Shown: positions 44,122 to 53,185 of the stretch, piece after piece
Position numbering within the stretch: position 1 is the stretch's first letter
Layout: the number at the start of each line of letters is the position of its first letter
The notes under the pieces: generated by a model
Told to the model about the DNA's origin: nothing
Database searches by the model: none
Seen by the model: the letters and a program-made list of their open reading frames with translations, nothing else
Position numbers and translations under genes: made by a program
Assembly (NCBI RefSeq): GCF_039533965.1
Contig: NZ_BAAAUN010000001.1
Location: 2,392,950 to 2,456,949 of the forward strand
Length of the DNA: 64,000 nt
Direction: 5' to 3'
DNA from: Microbacterium luteolum
Lineage (GTDB): Bacteria; Actinomycetota; Actinomycetes; Actinomycetales; Microbacteriaceae

Positions 44122-44152
44122 TTGACCTTGTCACAGTGACAAGGTGTCTGAT
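44122..44152 (+). promoter_or_regulatory. MerR-type promoter with perfect palindromic operator
   Basis: TTGACC (44122-44127) and TCTGAT (44147-44152) are separated by 19 nt, the long spacer typical of MerR-controlled promoters. Within it, ACCTTGTCAC (44125-44134) and GTGACAAGGT (44136-44145) form a perfect palindrome around a single A. The second gene downstream is a MerR-family regulator, so this is very likely its own operator. Confidence 0.85.
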
Positions 44153-44171
44153 GGAGGGTGGAGGTGGTCTC

Positions 44172-44846
44172 ATGACCGACACGAACATCGAAACCGACGC
44201 CGCGCGACGGCTCGACACCGCTCTGCAGGCGGAGTCCGCATCGACGCGCTTGCAGGCGGCCCTGACGGCGGGCACGCACCCTCGCCCCGAGTACATCCGG
44301 GTGCTCATCACCCAGTGCCGCATCGAACCGGACTTCTCCGTGCGCGACATGCTCACCTGGGCGCTCACCCGTCACGATCGTGAGGCGACCGTCGATCTGC
44401 TGCTGCCGGAGCTCGGCTCGGCCACGCCCCAGGCCCGCAGCCAGGCACTGCACACGCTGTCGAAGATCCGCGACCCGCGCGCGTGGCCGGCGATCACGAC
44501 CTCCTTGCTCACCGACGACGACGCGGAGGTGGCCCGAGCCGCCTGGCGCACGGCGGCCGGGCTTGCCCCCGACGAGGAGAAGGGCCGACTCGCCGAGGTT
44601 CTGGCCACCCAGTTCGCGCGGGGCGACCACGACCTGCAGCGCAGCCTGAGTCGCGCCTTCGCGATGCTCGGCGCGCCGGCGACGGCGGCCGTCGAGAAGG
44701 CGTCGACCTACCCCGGACCCGAGGTGCGCATCCACGCGATCGCGACCGCGCACGTGATGGACAATCCCGACGACGGCTTCGAGGCCGCCGTCGCCGAGGC
44801 ACGGCGCGTCGTCGCCCTGCGCGCGGCGCCGCGCATCGAGGACTGA
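44172..44846 (+). CDS. HEAT-repeat protein
   Basis: The 224-residue protein is all helical with repeat-like units (ATVDLLLPELGSATPQARSQ, ALHTLSKIRDPRAWPAITTS, LLTDDDAEVARAAWRTAAGL, and a further unit with LQRSLSRAFAMLGAPATAAV). HEAT repeats give protein or DNA binding scaffolds. There is no catalytic motif I can recognise. SD GGAGGT sits 7 nt before the ATG. It is the first gene of the operon and probably works with the MerR-HEAT fusion encoded 2 nt downstream. Confidence 0.85.
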   Translation: MTDTNIETDAARRLDTALQAESASTRLQAALTAGTHPRPEYIRVLITQCRIEPDFSVRDMLTWALTRHDREATVDLLLPELGSATPQARSQALHTLSKIRDPRAWPAITTSLLTDDDAEVARAAWRTAAGLAPDEEKGRLAEVLATQFARGDHDLQRSLSRAFAMLGAPATAAVEKASTYPGPEVRIHAIATAHVMDNPDDGFEAAVAEARRVVALRAAPRIED

Positions 44847-44848
44847 CC

Positions 44849-45841
44849 ATGCTGATCGGCGAGGTGGCGCAGCAGACCGGCATCAGTGCACGGATGCTGC
44901 GCCACTACGACCGCATCGGTCTGGTCTCGCCGTCGGAGCGCTCGGCCGCGGGGTACCGTCGCTATTCGGATGCCGACGTGCAGCGGCTGTTCCGGGTGGA
45001 GGGTCTGCGGTCACTGGGGCTCGGCCTCGCCGAGATACCCGCGGCGCTCACCGACGAGCGGTTCACCACGCGCGGCATGATCGATCAGCTCCTCGATCGC
45101 TCTCGCGACCAGCTCGCTCGGGCGCAGGAGCTGGTGTCGCGGCTGGAGCAGGTGCAGGCGTCCGAACCCGAGGCCTGGCCGGACGTGATGCGGACGATCG
45201 GGCTCATGCGGGGATTCGACGCGGACGATGCATCTGTCCGCCAGCGACAGGCGCTCTCTCTGCCGGACGCAGACGAGCGTGATGCCGGGGTGCTCGTCGA
45301 GGCCCTGCTCCGCGAGGAGGATGTCAATGCGAGCGGAGCGATCGCCTGGGCCGTGGCGCGCGCGGGCGACGCGGCGATTCCGCTGCTCGCCGCCGCTCTC
45401 GACTCGCCGGCGGAGGATCGACGGCATCGCGCCCTCCGAGCGCTCGAGAAGATCGGATCCCCCGCCGCCCTGAGCGCGCTGACGGATCTCGCCGACCACC
45501 GCGATCCGCTCCTCCGTGCCCGCGCGCACCTGGCCCGCGGGCGCACGGGCGACGACGAGTCCATCGACGCGATCGTCGAGCTGATCGTCCTCGGCACTGC
45601 CGACATCGAGGCCGTCGAGGTCCTCGAGGGTCTGGCGCGCTCGGATGATCTCGCACCTCGGATCGCGCGCGCCCTGGCGGTCGCCACGGCATCCACCGAC
45701 CCGGCGGCTCGGCGCCGTCTCGCCGGTGCGCTCGGATCGATTCCCGGCGACGAAGCGGTCACCGCGCTCCGCGACCTCGCCGAAGATCTCGAGCCGTCGG
45801 TCGCCCTGACCGCGAAGGCCCTGCTGCGCGCGCACGAGTGA
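44849..45841 (+). CDS. MerR-family regulator fused to HEAT repeats
   Basis: The 330-residue protein begins with a MerR domain (MLIGEVAQQTGISARMLRHY, then YRRYSDADVQRLFRVEGLRS), a coiled dimerisation helix (about 75-105), and then about 210 residues of HEAT-like repeats (GAIAWAVARAGDAAIPLLAA, RHRALRALEKIGSPAALSAL, ARALAVATASTDPAARRRLA). The repeats replace the usual ligand domain. It likely controls its own operon through the palindrome at 44125-44145. The inducer or partner is unknown; the stand-alone HEAT protein is a candidate. Confidence 0.9.
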   Translation: MLIGEVAQQTGISARMLRHYDRIGLVSPSERSAAGYRRYSDADVQRLFRVEGLRSLGLGLAEIPAALTDERFTTRGMIDQLLDRSRDQLARAQELVSRLEQVQASEPEAWPDVMRTIGLMRGFDADDASVRQRQALSLPDADERDAGVLVEALLREEDVNASGAIAWAVARAGDAAIPLLAAALDSPAEDRRHRALRALEKIGSPAALSALTDLADHRDPLLRARAHLARGRTGDDESIDAIVELIVLGTADIEAVEVLEGLARSDDLAPRIARALAVATASTDPAARRRLAGALGSIPGDEAVTALRDLAEDLEPSVALTAKALLRAHE

Positions 45842-45854
45842 GCGCGCGCCGGCA

Positions 45855-46331
45855 TCACTGCGGCGTGGAGCTGTCCCGATCCCTGACCTCGATGTTGGCG
45901 ATCTCGAGTTCGTCGTCGAGCTGCACCAGGATCCGCGAGTCGGGGAACTGCTTCGGTGCGTCGAAGGCGAGGAGCACGGCATCCGCGAAGACGACGACCG
46001 AGGTCGCCTCGAGGTCGTCGCGCAGGTCGACCTGCTCGATCACCGGCTCGTCGTCGACCGCCTCGTCGATGTCGTCGGCGACCTCGTCGATCACGGCCCG
46101 CCAGCGCGTCTCGTTCACGGAGAGGATGCGCGTGACGGCGGCGATCAGCGCGTCGTCGTCGAGGACATCGTCGTCGTCATCCAGTTCGGGGTCGACGTTC
46201 ACGGTCACGACCGTGCCGGCGGCGTCGATGCTCGCGCGCCCGTAGATCAGGCCGTTCTCGACGACCGGTTCATCGAGCAGCCCACTGTCGACGATGCGGG
46301 CGAGGAGGTTGTCGAGAAGCGGGGAGGTCAT
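45855..46331 (-). CDS. Acidic protein of unknown function
   Basis: The 158-residue protein is very acidic, with runs such as ELDDDDDVLDDDALIAAVTR and DEVADDIDEAVDDEP, and an alpha/beta pattern (TVVTVNVDPE, VVVFADAVLLAF, RILVQLDDELEIANIEV). I do not recognise a family. ATG 46331 is chosen over an earlier in-frame start. It converges on the MerR-HEAT gene. Confidence 0.75.
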   Translation of the reverse strand: MTSPLLDNLLARIVDSGLLDEPVVENGLIYGRASIDAAGTVVTVNVDPELDDDDDVLDDDALIAAVTRILSVNETRWRAVIDEVADDIDEAVDDEPVIEQVDLRDDLEATSVVVFADAVLLAFDAPKQFPDSRILVQLDDELEIANIEVRDRDSSTPQ

Positions 46332-46389
46332 GAGACCAGTCTTTCGCATCCGGCCGCCGCGCGGGCGGCCGGATGCGGAGACGATCGGG

Positions 46390-48900
46390 TTACTGCCGGG
46401 ACCCGATCTCGTCGATCGGCCGCGTGCGCATCGCGGCGATCGTCGCCGCCCAGATCGACAGCAGGGCGAGAGCGCCCATCGACCCGACGATCGCCAGCGA
46501 GGGCAGCACGGGCAGTGCCGGGATCGGCTGGCCGGAGATCCCGATGCTCAGGCCGATCAGCGACGGAACGGCGACGACGACGCCGAACACCACTGAGATG
46601 CCAGCCACCAGCACCGCCTCGACGCGCATCATCGCCCGCACCTGGCGCCGCGAGGAGCCGATCAGCTGCAGCAGCGCGAGCTCACGCGACCGCTCACCGG
46701 TCGCCATGACGAGCGTGTTGATGACGGCGATGGCGATGTAGCCGAGGATGACGATCAGACCGATCACGCCCACCCACCCCTGCTGCGACTGCGCGTCGGC
46801 GCCGGCCGCCTTCTGGCCCCCGGCATCCGTCGGTGTCAGTCCCGCCTCGGTCAGCGCGGTGCGCACCTGGTCGAGAGAGCCGTCGTCGACGGCCACGAGT
46901 GCGAACGCGTCCAAGCCGGCTGTGGTGTGCTCGCGCACCGCCTCGACGTCCATCGTGAGGTCGCCGAAACCCAGACCGCGCTCGTAGATCGCCACGACGG
47001 TCGCCTCGAGCGGCGTCCCGTCGCCGAAACGGCCGGCGACCGTGTCGCCGATGCCGACGCCGAGGGTCTGCACGGCATCCGTGCTCACTGCCACGGTCGC
47101 TCCGCCGTCGAGCGCGGCCAGCGTGCCCTCCTGCACCTGCAGGTCGAGCGCTGTGTCGACCGTTGCCGGGTCGACGCCCTGCAGAACGTGCTCTCCGCGC
47201 TGCACCTTGCCCTCGAAATCGCGGGAGTCGATGATCGCGCTGGTGATGGCGATGCCGGACGCGTCCGAGACCCCGGGGATCGAACTGATCGCCTCCGTGG
47301 CCGCCGGAGAGAGTCCCGCGGATGCCGTGACGCGGAGGTCGGCCGTGACACCGGCCTGCGCCTGCGCGGCGGCCTCGCTCGCCATGATCGCGGGGGCGCC
47401 GATCTGCACCAGCCCCAGGCCGATACCCAGCGCGATCGGGAGGATCGCGCTCGCCAGCCGACGGCTGTTCGCCGCGGCATTCGCGGCCGCGAGGAACCCG
47501 GCGGCCGACATCCGCCGCAGCACGGAGCCGATCAGGCGCACGCTGAGCGACACCAGCCACGGTCCCAGCAGCGCGAGCGCGACGATCAGCATGATCACGG
47601 CTCCGGCCGAGGCGCCGGCCGCGTTCTCGCCGCGCACGACCAGCGGAACGGTCGACACCGAGATCCCCGCGGTCGCGAAGACGATGCCGGCGATGATCCG
47701 CGGCAGTCCGCTCGCGGCGGGACCAGTGGCCGATTCCCGCAGCGCCTCGATCGGGTCGAGCTTCGCCGGCCGCCGAGCCGCGATGCGCGCCGCGCCCCAC
47801 GCGGCGCCGAGCACGAGCAGCACCGCGCCGACCGCGGGGATCGGACCGACCGCCAGAGCGAAGTCACCGGGGATCACGCCGCCCGACACGAACGCGCCCT
47901 GCAGCACGGTCGAGAGCGCGTATCCGGGAGCGATGCCGGCGAGCGCCGCGATCACCGCGATCGACAGCACCTCCCGGGCGACCAGCGCATGGACCTGCTT
48001 CGGGCTCGCACCCACCGCGCGGAGCAGCGCGTAGTCCCGGCGACGCGACTGCACCGACAGCGAGAGGGTGCCTGCCACGATGAACATCGCCACGAGGATG
48101 CAGGTGCCGACGAACGCGCTGCCGATCGCGATGAGCGTCGCCCGGGCCGCGCCCGAGTCGAGGAACTCGATGTCGCCACGGCCGTCTCCGGTCTGCGCGA
48201 CCACGCCGGGTAGCGCATCGCGGATCGCGTCGGCGGTGCGGTCCGCCTCGCCGGGTGCGGTGAACACGCCCAGCACCTGCGCGGCGCCGCCGTGCGGGTC
48301 GAGCTGCGCGATGCGCCCCTCGGTGAGGAAGACGTGGTTCGCGCGTTCGGGCACGACCGGACCGTCGACGACGCCGACGACGCGGTACTCCGCCGCGACC
48401 CCGCCGTGCGAGAGGGTCACGGCGTCGCCCACGGCCTCGCCGGTGACGGCCGTGACGACGACCTCGTTGGCGGAGGCGGGTTCGCGACCCTCGCGCAGGA
48501 CGAATCCGGTCAGGGCCGTCGAGGCCCACGGGTGCGCCTCGACGGGTGCCGCATCGTCGCCCGCGACGAGGGGGACCGTGACGTCGGCGACGACGCTCTC
48601 GACGCCGGGGATCGCGGCGATCTCCTGCGCGGCATCCGCGGGAAGCGGGGCGCGCTCGCGCAGCGGGAGCGGCATGTCCTCCGGGACGTCGACATACTGC
48701 GGCGAGCCGACGACCACGTCGACCTGGGTGTAGCGCTCGGGGGCGAGGCCCCCGCGGATACCGGACTCGACGAGCACACCGAGCCCGGTGACCAGGATGC
48801 TCGCGACGAAGATCGCCACCGCCACCCCGGCGAAGCTGGCACGGTTGTGACGCAGGTCAGCACGCACGAGGCGACCGAAGCTCAGACGCTGACCGGTCAT
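46390..48900 (-). CDS. FtsX-family ABC permease with two FtsX units
   Basis: The 836-residue protein has an N-terminal helix, a large external domain, three helices with RRRDYALLRAVGASPKQVHA, a mid-protein set of helices, a second external domain and three last helices with RSRELALLQLIGSSRRQVRA. This duplicated FtsX layout is typical of actinobacterial exporters of lipids, peptides or lipoproteins. ATG 48900 follows SD GGGGAG and overlaps the ATPase stop by 1 nt. Confidence 0.93.
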   Translation of the reverse strand: MTGQRLSFGRLVRADLRHNRASFAGVAVAIFVASILVTGLGVLVESGIRGGLAPERYTQVDVVVGSPQYVDVPEDMPLPLRERAPLPADAAQEIAAIPGVESVVADVTVPLVAGDDAAPVEAHPWASTALTGFVLREGREPASANEVVVTAVTGEAVGDAVTLSHGGVAAEYRVVGVVDGPVVPERANHVFLTEGRIAQLDPHGGAAQVLGVFTAPGEADRTADAIRDALPGVVAQTGDGRGDIEFLDSGAARATLIAIGSAFVGTCILVAMFIVAGTLSLSVQSRRRDYALLRAVGASPKQVHALVAREVLSIAVIAALAGIAPGYALSTVLQGAFVSGGVIPGDFALAVGPIPAVGAVLLVLGAAWGAARIAARRPAKLDPIEALRESATGPAASGLPRIIAGIVFATAGISVSTVPLVVRGENAAGASAGAVIMLIVALALLGPWLVSLSVRLIGSVLRRMSAAGFLAAANAAANSRRLASAILPIALGIGLGLVQIGAPAIMASEAAAQAQAGVTADLRVTASAGLSPAATEAISSIPGVSDASGIAITSAIIDSRDFEGKVQRGEHVLQGVDPATVDTALDLQVQEGTLAALDGGATVAVSTDAVQTLGVGIGDTVAGRFGDGTPLEATVVAIYERGLGFGDLTMDVEAVREHTTAGLDAFALVAVDDGSLDQVRTALTEAGLTPTDAGGQKAAGADAQSQQGWVGVIGLIVILGYIAIAVINTLVMATGERSRELALLQLIGSSRRQVRAMMRVEAVLVAGISVVFGVVVAVPSLIGLSIGISGQPIPALPVLPSLAIVGSMGALALLSIWAATIAAMRTRPIDEIGSRQ

Positions 48901-49667
48901 CACCACTCCCCGAGCGCGCTCATGCGGTCGGTGATCTGCGCCGGCGTCCCACCGTCGAGGTACCCGGCGAACGACCCGTCGGCGAGGAAGATCACGCGGT
49001 CCGCGTGCGAGGCGACGACCGGGTCGTGCGTCACGACGACGACGGTCTGGTCGAGCTCCTTCGCCGTGTGCGCGAGCAGATCGAGCACCTGCTTGCCGGA
49101 GCGCGAGTCCAGCGCGCCCGTCGGCTCGTCGCCGAAGACCACGTACGGCCGGGTGATCAGCGCGCGGGCGATCGCGACGCGCTGCTGCTGGCCGCCGGAG
49201 AGCTCGGCCGGACGGCGGAGCCGCCGATCACGGAGCCCGACCGCGTCGAGCAGGAAATCGAGCCATCCCGGGTCGAGCCGGCGCCCGGACAGGCGCAGCG
49301 GGAGCGTGATGTTCTCCTCGACGTTCAGGGCGGGGAGCAGGTTGTACGCCTGGAAGACGAAGCCGACGTGGTCACGCCGGAACGCCGTGAGCTTCGCAGC
49401 GCGCAGTCCGGAGATCTCGGTGCCGCCGAGCTGCACGGTGCCGCTGGTGGGCTTGTCGAGGCCGGCCGCGCTGTGCAGCAGCGTGCTCTTGCCCGAGCCG
49501 GACGGGCCCATGATCGCGGTGAACGAGCCCTTCGCCAGGACGAGGTCGACGCCACGGAGCGCCGACACCGCATTGGCGCCGGAGCCGTAGGTCTTGACGA
49601 CGGATTGGAGGCGCAGCGCCTCGGCCGGACGAGCGTCGGCGGCGGATGCGAGTGGTGTGGAGGTCAT
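48900..49667 (-). CDS. ABC ATPase for the FtsX exporter
   Basis: The 255-residue ATPase has GPSGSGKSTLLHSAAGLDKP, FQAYNLLPALNVEENITLPL, LSGGQQQRVAIARAL and VVFGDEPTGALDS. It pairs with the permease downstream. It is divergent from a DesK/NarL-type two-component system, which probably controls it. Confidence 0.94.
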   Translation of the reverse strand: MTSTPLASAADARPAEALRLQSVVKTYGSGANAVSALRGVDLVLAKGSFTAIMGPSGSGKSTLLHSAAGLDKPTSGTVQLGGTEISGLRAAKLTAFRRDHVGFVFQAYNLLPALNVEENITLPLRLSGRRLDPGWLDFLLDAVGLRDRRLRRPAELSGGQQQRVAIARALITRPYVVFGDEPTGALDSRSGKQVLDLLAHTAKELDQTVVVVTHDPVVASHADRVIFLADGSFAGYLDGGTPAQITDRMSALGEW

Positions 49668-49790
49668 GCTTCGACGCTACGAACGCCGGCGACGGCATCC
49701 CATCCCGCTGCCCACCGGAACGATGGTGGTGCTGGCTATACCGCGCCGGCATCCGCACTCCGGCAGACTTGCAGAGTGAAGGACGGACGG

Positions 49791-51011
49791 ATGCGACGCT
49801 GGCTGCGGGACTGGCGGTACGTGGCGGTCGAGTTCGCGGCATCCGTCGTCTCGCTCGTGCTCTTCTGCGTCGGGATGCTGCTGCTGCCGCTGATGATCAT
49901 CACCGGCGGCGTGCTGATCCTGCCGCAGGCCGTACGCATCCTGCACGCGTGGAGCGACCTCAACCGCCGGCGCATCGGCGCCTTCCGCGGGGTGGACCTG
50001 CCTCCGATCTCGCGCCCGCTCCCCCCGGGGGCCACGATCGACGATCGTCTGCGCTTCGCCTTCTCGCGATCGACCGGCCGCGACGCGCTGTGGCTCGCCG
50101 TGCACGCCCTGCCCGTGTTCTCGGTGTCGTTGCTCGCGGCTGTGCTTCCGGTGGCTGCGGTCAACGCCCTCGCCCTGACCTACTACTGGCAGTTCGCGCC
50201 CGCCGATGATCCGGTCGGATCCCCCTATCCGGTCACCTCGTGGGAGCTCGCGGCCACGATGCCGCTGGTCGCCGTCGCCTATGCGCTGATCTCCTGGTGG
50301 CTCATGCCCGCCGTCGCGCGGCTGGTGTCCTGGACGTCGGCGCGACTGCTCGCGACGCCCGAGAAGTCGCGTCTCGCCGCACGCGTGGACGCCCTCACGC
50401 TCAGTCGCGCCGCCGCCCTCGACGCGCACGGCGCGGAGCTCCGCCGCATCGAGCGCGACCTGCACGACGGCGCACAGAACCGCCTCGTGAACGTCGTGAT
50501 GATGCTCGGGATCGCGGAGCGGGCACTCGAGACCGATCCGAGCGGAGTGCTCGAGCCGCTCCGCCGCGCGCAGGATGCCGCGACCGACGCCCTCGCGGGG
50601 CTGCGCCGCACGGTGCACGACATCTATCCGCCGATCCTCGACGAGCTCGGCCTGGAGGGGGCGCTGGCGTCGCTCGCCGGCCGCAGCGCGGTGCCCTGCA
50701 CGATCGAGGCCGCCGATGTCGGACGCGTGCCCGCCGCGGTCGAGTCCGCCAGCTACTTCGTCGTCGCCGAGGCTCTCACCAACGTGAACAAGTACAGCGG
50801 CGCCGCGCACGCGACCGTGCAGGTGAGCCGCGAGAGCGAGCGCCTGATCATCACCGTCGAAGACGATGGCGCGGGCGGCGCCGTGGAGCGTCCGGGCGGC
50901 GGACTCGCCGGCATCCGCCGCCGCGTCGAGGCCTTCGAGGGCACGACGGAGCTGACCAGCCCGGTCGGCGGACCGACCACCCTGAGAGCGGAGCTGCCAT
51001 GCGGATCGTGA
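49791..51011 (+). CDS. DesK/NarL-type sensor histidine kinase
   Basis: The 406-residue kinase has about four membrane helices in the first 190 residues, then the HisKA_3 box ELRRIERDLHDGAQNRLVNV (His about 225) and a HATPase_c with EALTNVNKYSGA and GGGLAGIRRRVEAFEG. The short external loops suggest sensing within the membrane. ATG 49791 follows AAGGA; a GTG five codons earlier is preceded by a -10-like CAGACT and would give a leaderless start. It overlaps the response-regulator start by 13 nt. Confidence 0.91.
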   Translation: MRRWLRDWRYVAVEFAASVVSLVLFCVGMLLLPLMIITGGVLILPQAVRILHAWSDLNRRRIGAFRGVDLPPISRPLPPGATIDDRLRFAFSRSTGRDALWLAVHALPVFSVSLLAAVLPVAAVNALALTYYWQFAPADDPVGSPYPVTSWELAATMPLVAVAYALISWWLMPAVARLVSWTSARLLATPEKSRLAARVDALTLSRAAALDAHGAELRRIERDLHDGAQNRLVNVVMMLGIAERALETDPSGVLEPLRRAQDAATDALAGLRRTVHDIYPPILDELGLEGALASLAGRSAVPCTIEAADVGRVPAAVESASYFVVAEALTNVNKYSGAAHATVQVSRESERLIITVEDDGAGGAVERPGGGLAGIRRRVEAFEGTTELTSPVGGPTTLRAELPCGS

Positions 51012-51637
51012 TCGCCGAGGACGACACCCTGCTGCGGGAGGGGCTCGCGCTGCTGCTGCGCAGCGAGGGCTTCGATGTCGTCGCCGCGGTCGACAACGCC
51101 GACGACTTCCTGCTCCGGCTCGACGAAGCGGATGCCGCGGTCGTCGATGTGCGGATGCCGCCGACGTTCACGAGCGAAGGGCTGAAGGCCGCGGCCGAGG
51201 CACGCGCGCGTCGCCCGGGCTTCCCGGTGCTGGTGCTGTCCGCCTACGTCGAGGACCGCTACGCCGGGGAGCTGCTCGCCGCCGGCGCCGACGGGCTCGG
51301 GTATCTGCTCAAGGAGCGCGTCGGCAAGGTCGCCTCGTTCATCGACGCCCTCCACCGCGTGGCCGCGGGGGGCACCGTCATGGACCCCGAGGTCATCTCG
51401 CAGCTCATGAGCAGGCGTCGCGCCGACGACCCGGTGCAGTCGCTCACGCCGCGAGAGCGCGAGGTGCTCGGGCTCATGGCGGAAGGCCTCGACAACGCCA
51501 CGATCGCCGCACGACTCTTCGTGACGGAGACCGCGGTGAGCAAGCACATCGGCAACATCTTCGCCAAGCTCGGGCTCGCGACGAGCGACAGCGGGCACCG
51601 CCGCGTGCTCGCTGTGCTCGCGTACCTCCGCGACTGA
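50999..51637 (+). CDS. NarL/LuxR-family response regulator
   Basis: The 212-residue regulator has a receiver domain (MRIVIAEDDTLLREGLALLL; phosphoacceptor in ADAAVVDVRMPP, Asp about 50; Lys in GYLLKERVGK) and a LuxR helix-turn-helix (SLTPREREVLGLMAEGLDNA, TIAARLFVTETAVSKHIGNI). It should act on the divergent exporter promoter between 49668 and 49790. Confidence 0.94.
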   Translation: MRIVIAEDDTLLREGLALLLRSEGFDVVAAVDNADDFLLRLDEADAAVVDVRMPPTFTSEGLKAAAEARARRPGFPVLVLSAYVEDRYAGELLAAGADGLGYLLKERVGKVASFIDALHRVAAGGTVMDPEVISQLMSRRRADDPVQSLTPREREVLGLMAEGLDNATIAARLFVTETAVSKHIGNIFAKLGLATSDSGHRRVLAVLAYLRD

Positions 51638-51681
51638 GCAGGCCCCTGGACACGTCGCCCGGACGAGCGCATGCTGAGACC

Positions 51682-52074
51682 ATGACCGCCTTCCAGACCA
51701 CACACGCGTTCAGCGGGTTCAGCGTCGACGACATCGACGCTGCTCGCTCCTTCTACCGCGACACGCTCGGCATGGACGTCACCGACAACGCCATGGGCTT
51801 CCTCGAGATCGCGCTGCCGCAGGGCGGCTCGATCCTCGTCTACGGCAAGCCCGATCACACGCCGGCGAGCTACACGATCCTGAACTTCCCGGTCGACGAC
51901 GTCGAGGCCGCCGTCGACGAGCTCAACGCGAAGGGCGTCGTGACGAAGATCTACACCGACCCCGATCTCGGCACCGACGCGAAGGGCATCTCGCACGGCG
52001 CCCCGGGCAAGGGACCGGACATCGCCTGGTTCACGGACCCCGCGGGGAACGTGCTCTCGGTGCTCGCGGGCTGA
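51682..52074 (+). CDS. VOC family protein
   Basis: The 130-residue protein has one VOC unit with VDDIDAARSFYRDTLGMDV, the metal-ligand-like LEIALPQGGSILVYGKPDH and the closing DPAGNVLSVLAG. Close relatives are annotated as glyoxalases without proven activity. The ATG is preceded by CATGCT at 6 nt, suggesting a leaderless mRNA. Confidence 0.88.
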   Translation: MTAFQTTHAFSGFSVDDIDAARSFYRDTLGMDVTDNAMGFLEIALPQGGSILVYGKPDHTPASYTILNFPVDDVEAAVDELNAKGVVTKIYTDPDLGTDAKGISHGAPGKGPDIAWFTDPAGNVLSVLAG

Positions 52075-52081
52075 CGCGGGG

Positions 52082-53047
52082 TCAGAGCCGGTCCGCGAGC
52101 CACGCGGTCTGCCGGTGCCACTGCACGATCAGCCCGCCCTCGTGGCCGTTGAACTCGTAGACGGCGATCTCGGCATCCGCGGAGCCGCAGTGGTTGAACG
52201 CCGCGAACACGCTCGACGGCAGCACGACGGCATCCATCAGGGCGACCGAGAACAGCACCGGCGCAGTGATGCGGCGTGCGAAGTTCACGCCGTCGAAGTA
52301 CGACAGGGTCTCGAAGATGTCCTCGACCCGCCCTCGGTGCACGCCGAGGTAGCGCCCGATCTCGGTGAACGGCAGCTCGGGGGTGAGCTGCACCGACCGT
52401 CGGAAGTGACACAGGAACGGCACGTCCGGCATGGCCGCGGAGACGTCGGGGTGCAGGGCCGCGGCCGCCAGGCTGATGCCGCCGCCCTGGCTGCCGCCGG
52501 TCACGCTGATGCGACCGCTGTCGACGGCATCCAGCTGCTTCACGGCATCGATCAGCAGCACCGCATCCGTGAACACGCGACGGTAGAAGTACGTGTCGGG
52601 ATGCTGGATGCCGCGGGTCATGAAGCCGGGGATCGATCCCTCCGACCCGTGCGGGTCGGGGGTGTCGCCGCCCGATCCCCATCCGCTGCCCTGACCGCGG
52701 GTGTCCATCAGCACGTGCACGTAGCCGGCGGCCGCCCACTGCAGCCGCTCGCCGGGGATGCCGCGACCGCCGTTGTAGCCGATGTACTCGACGACGGTCG
52801 GCAGCGGGCCCTCGACCTGCGGGCGAGTGATCCACGCGCGGATCGGCTCGCCGCCGAATCCGCTGAATGTCAGATCCTCGACGATCAGCTGCGTGATCGG
52901 GGTGGCGACCGACTCGACCACGGGCGCCGCGGCGAGCGCGCGTGACTCGGCGAGCGTACGCGCCCAGAAGTCGTCGAAGTCCGCGGGTTCGGCTACGTCG
53001 GGCCGGAAGGAGCGGAGCTGGTCCAGGGGGAGATCGGTGAGAGCCAT
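52082..53047 (-). CDS. Acetylxylan esterase / cephalosporin-C deacetylase family
   Basis: The 321-residue protein has the family features: FRPDVAEPADFDDFWARTLA, MDTRGQGSGWGSGGDTPDPH (RGQ motif), the nucleophile VTGGSQGGGISLAAAAL, Asp in SVALMDAVVLPSSVFAAFN and His in NGHEGG. These enzymes remove acetyl groups from xylo-oligosaccharides and other small esters in the cytosol. No signal peptide is seen. Confidence 0.92.
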   Translation of the reverse strand: MALTDLPLDQLRSFRPDVAEPADFDDFWARTLAESRALAAAPVVESVATPITQLIVEDLTFSGFGGEPIRAWITRPQVEGPLPTVVEYIGYNGGRGIPGERLQWAAAGYVHVLMDTRGQGSGWGSGGDTPDPHGSEGSIPGFMTRGIQHPDTYFYRRVFTDAVLLIDAVKQLDAVDSGRISVTGGSQGGGISLAAAALHPDVSAAMPDVPFLCHFRRSVQLTPELPFTEIGRYLGVHRGRVEDIFETLSYFDGVNFARRITAPVLFSVALMDAVVLPSSVFAAFNHCGSADAEIAVYEFNGHEGGLIVQWHRQTAWLADRL

Positions 53048-53101
53048 CGGCGAAAGGTTAGCGGGGCCCTCCGGAGCCGACCAAAAAGATTTCAGTATTC
53101 G

Positions 53102-53162
53102 GTGTTGCTAAGTACCGGTACTCAGTGTTACTTTGTACCGGTACCCAGCAACACTGAGTACC
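53102..53162 (+). promoter_or_regulatory. Multi-palindromic PadR operator and promoter
   Basis: AGTACCGGTACT (53111-53122) and GTACCGGTAC (53135-53144) are perfect palindromes. GGTACTCAGTGTT (53117-53129) and AACACTGAGTACC (53150-53162) are a perfect 13-bp inverted repeat, and GTGTTGCT (53102-53109) pairs with AGCAACAC (53147-53154). A promoter TTGCTA (53105) and TACTTT (53129) with 18-nt spacer runs through them. The PadR regulator encoded next is the obvious binder. Confidence 0.8.
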
Positions 53163-53185
53163 GACAGAAACGAAAGGAGGACCTG

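Noticed and set aside
42450..44753. Long minus-strand open frame (about 767 codons) across corA and the HEAT gene
   Set aside because: It lies opposite two well-supported genes, spans a palindromic element and a promoter, and shows only biased composition.
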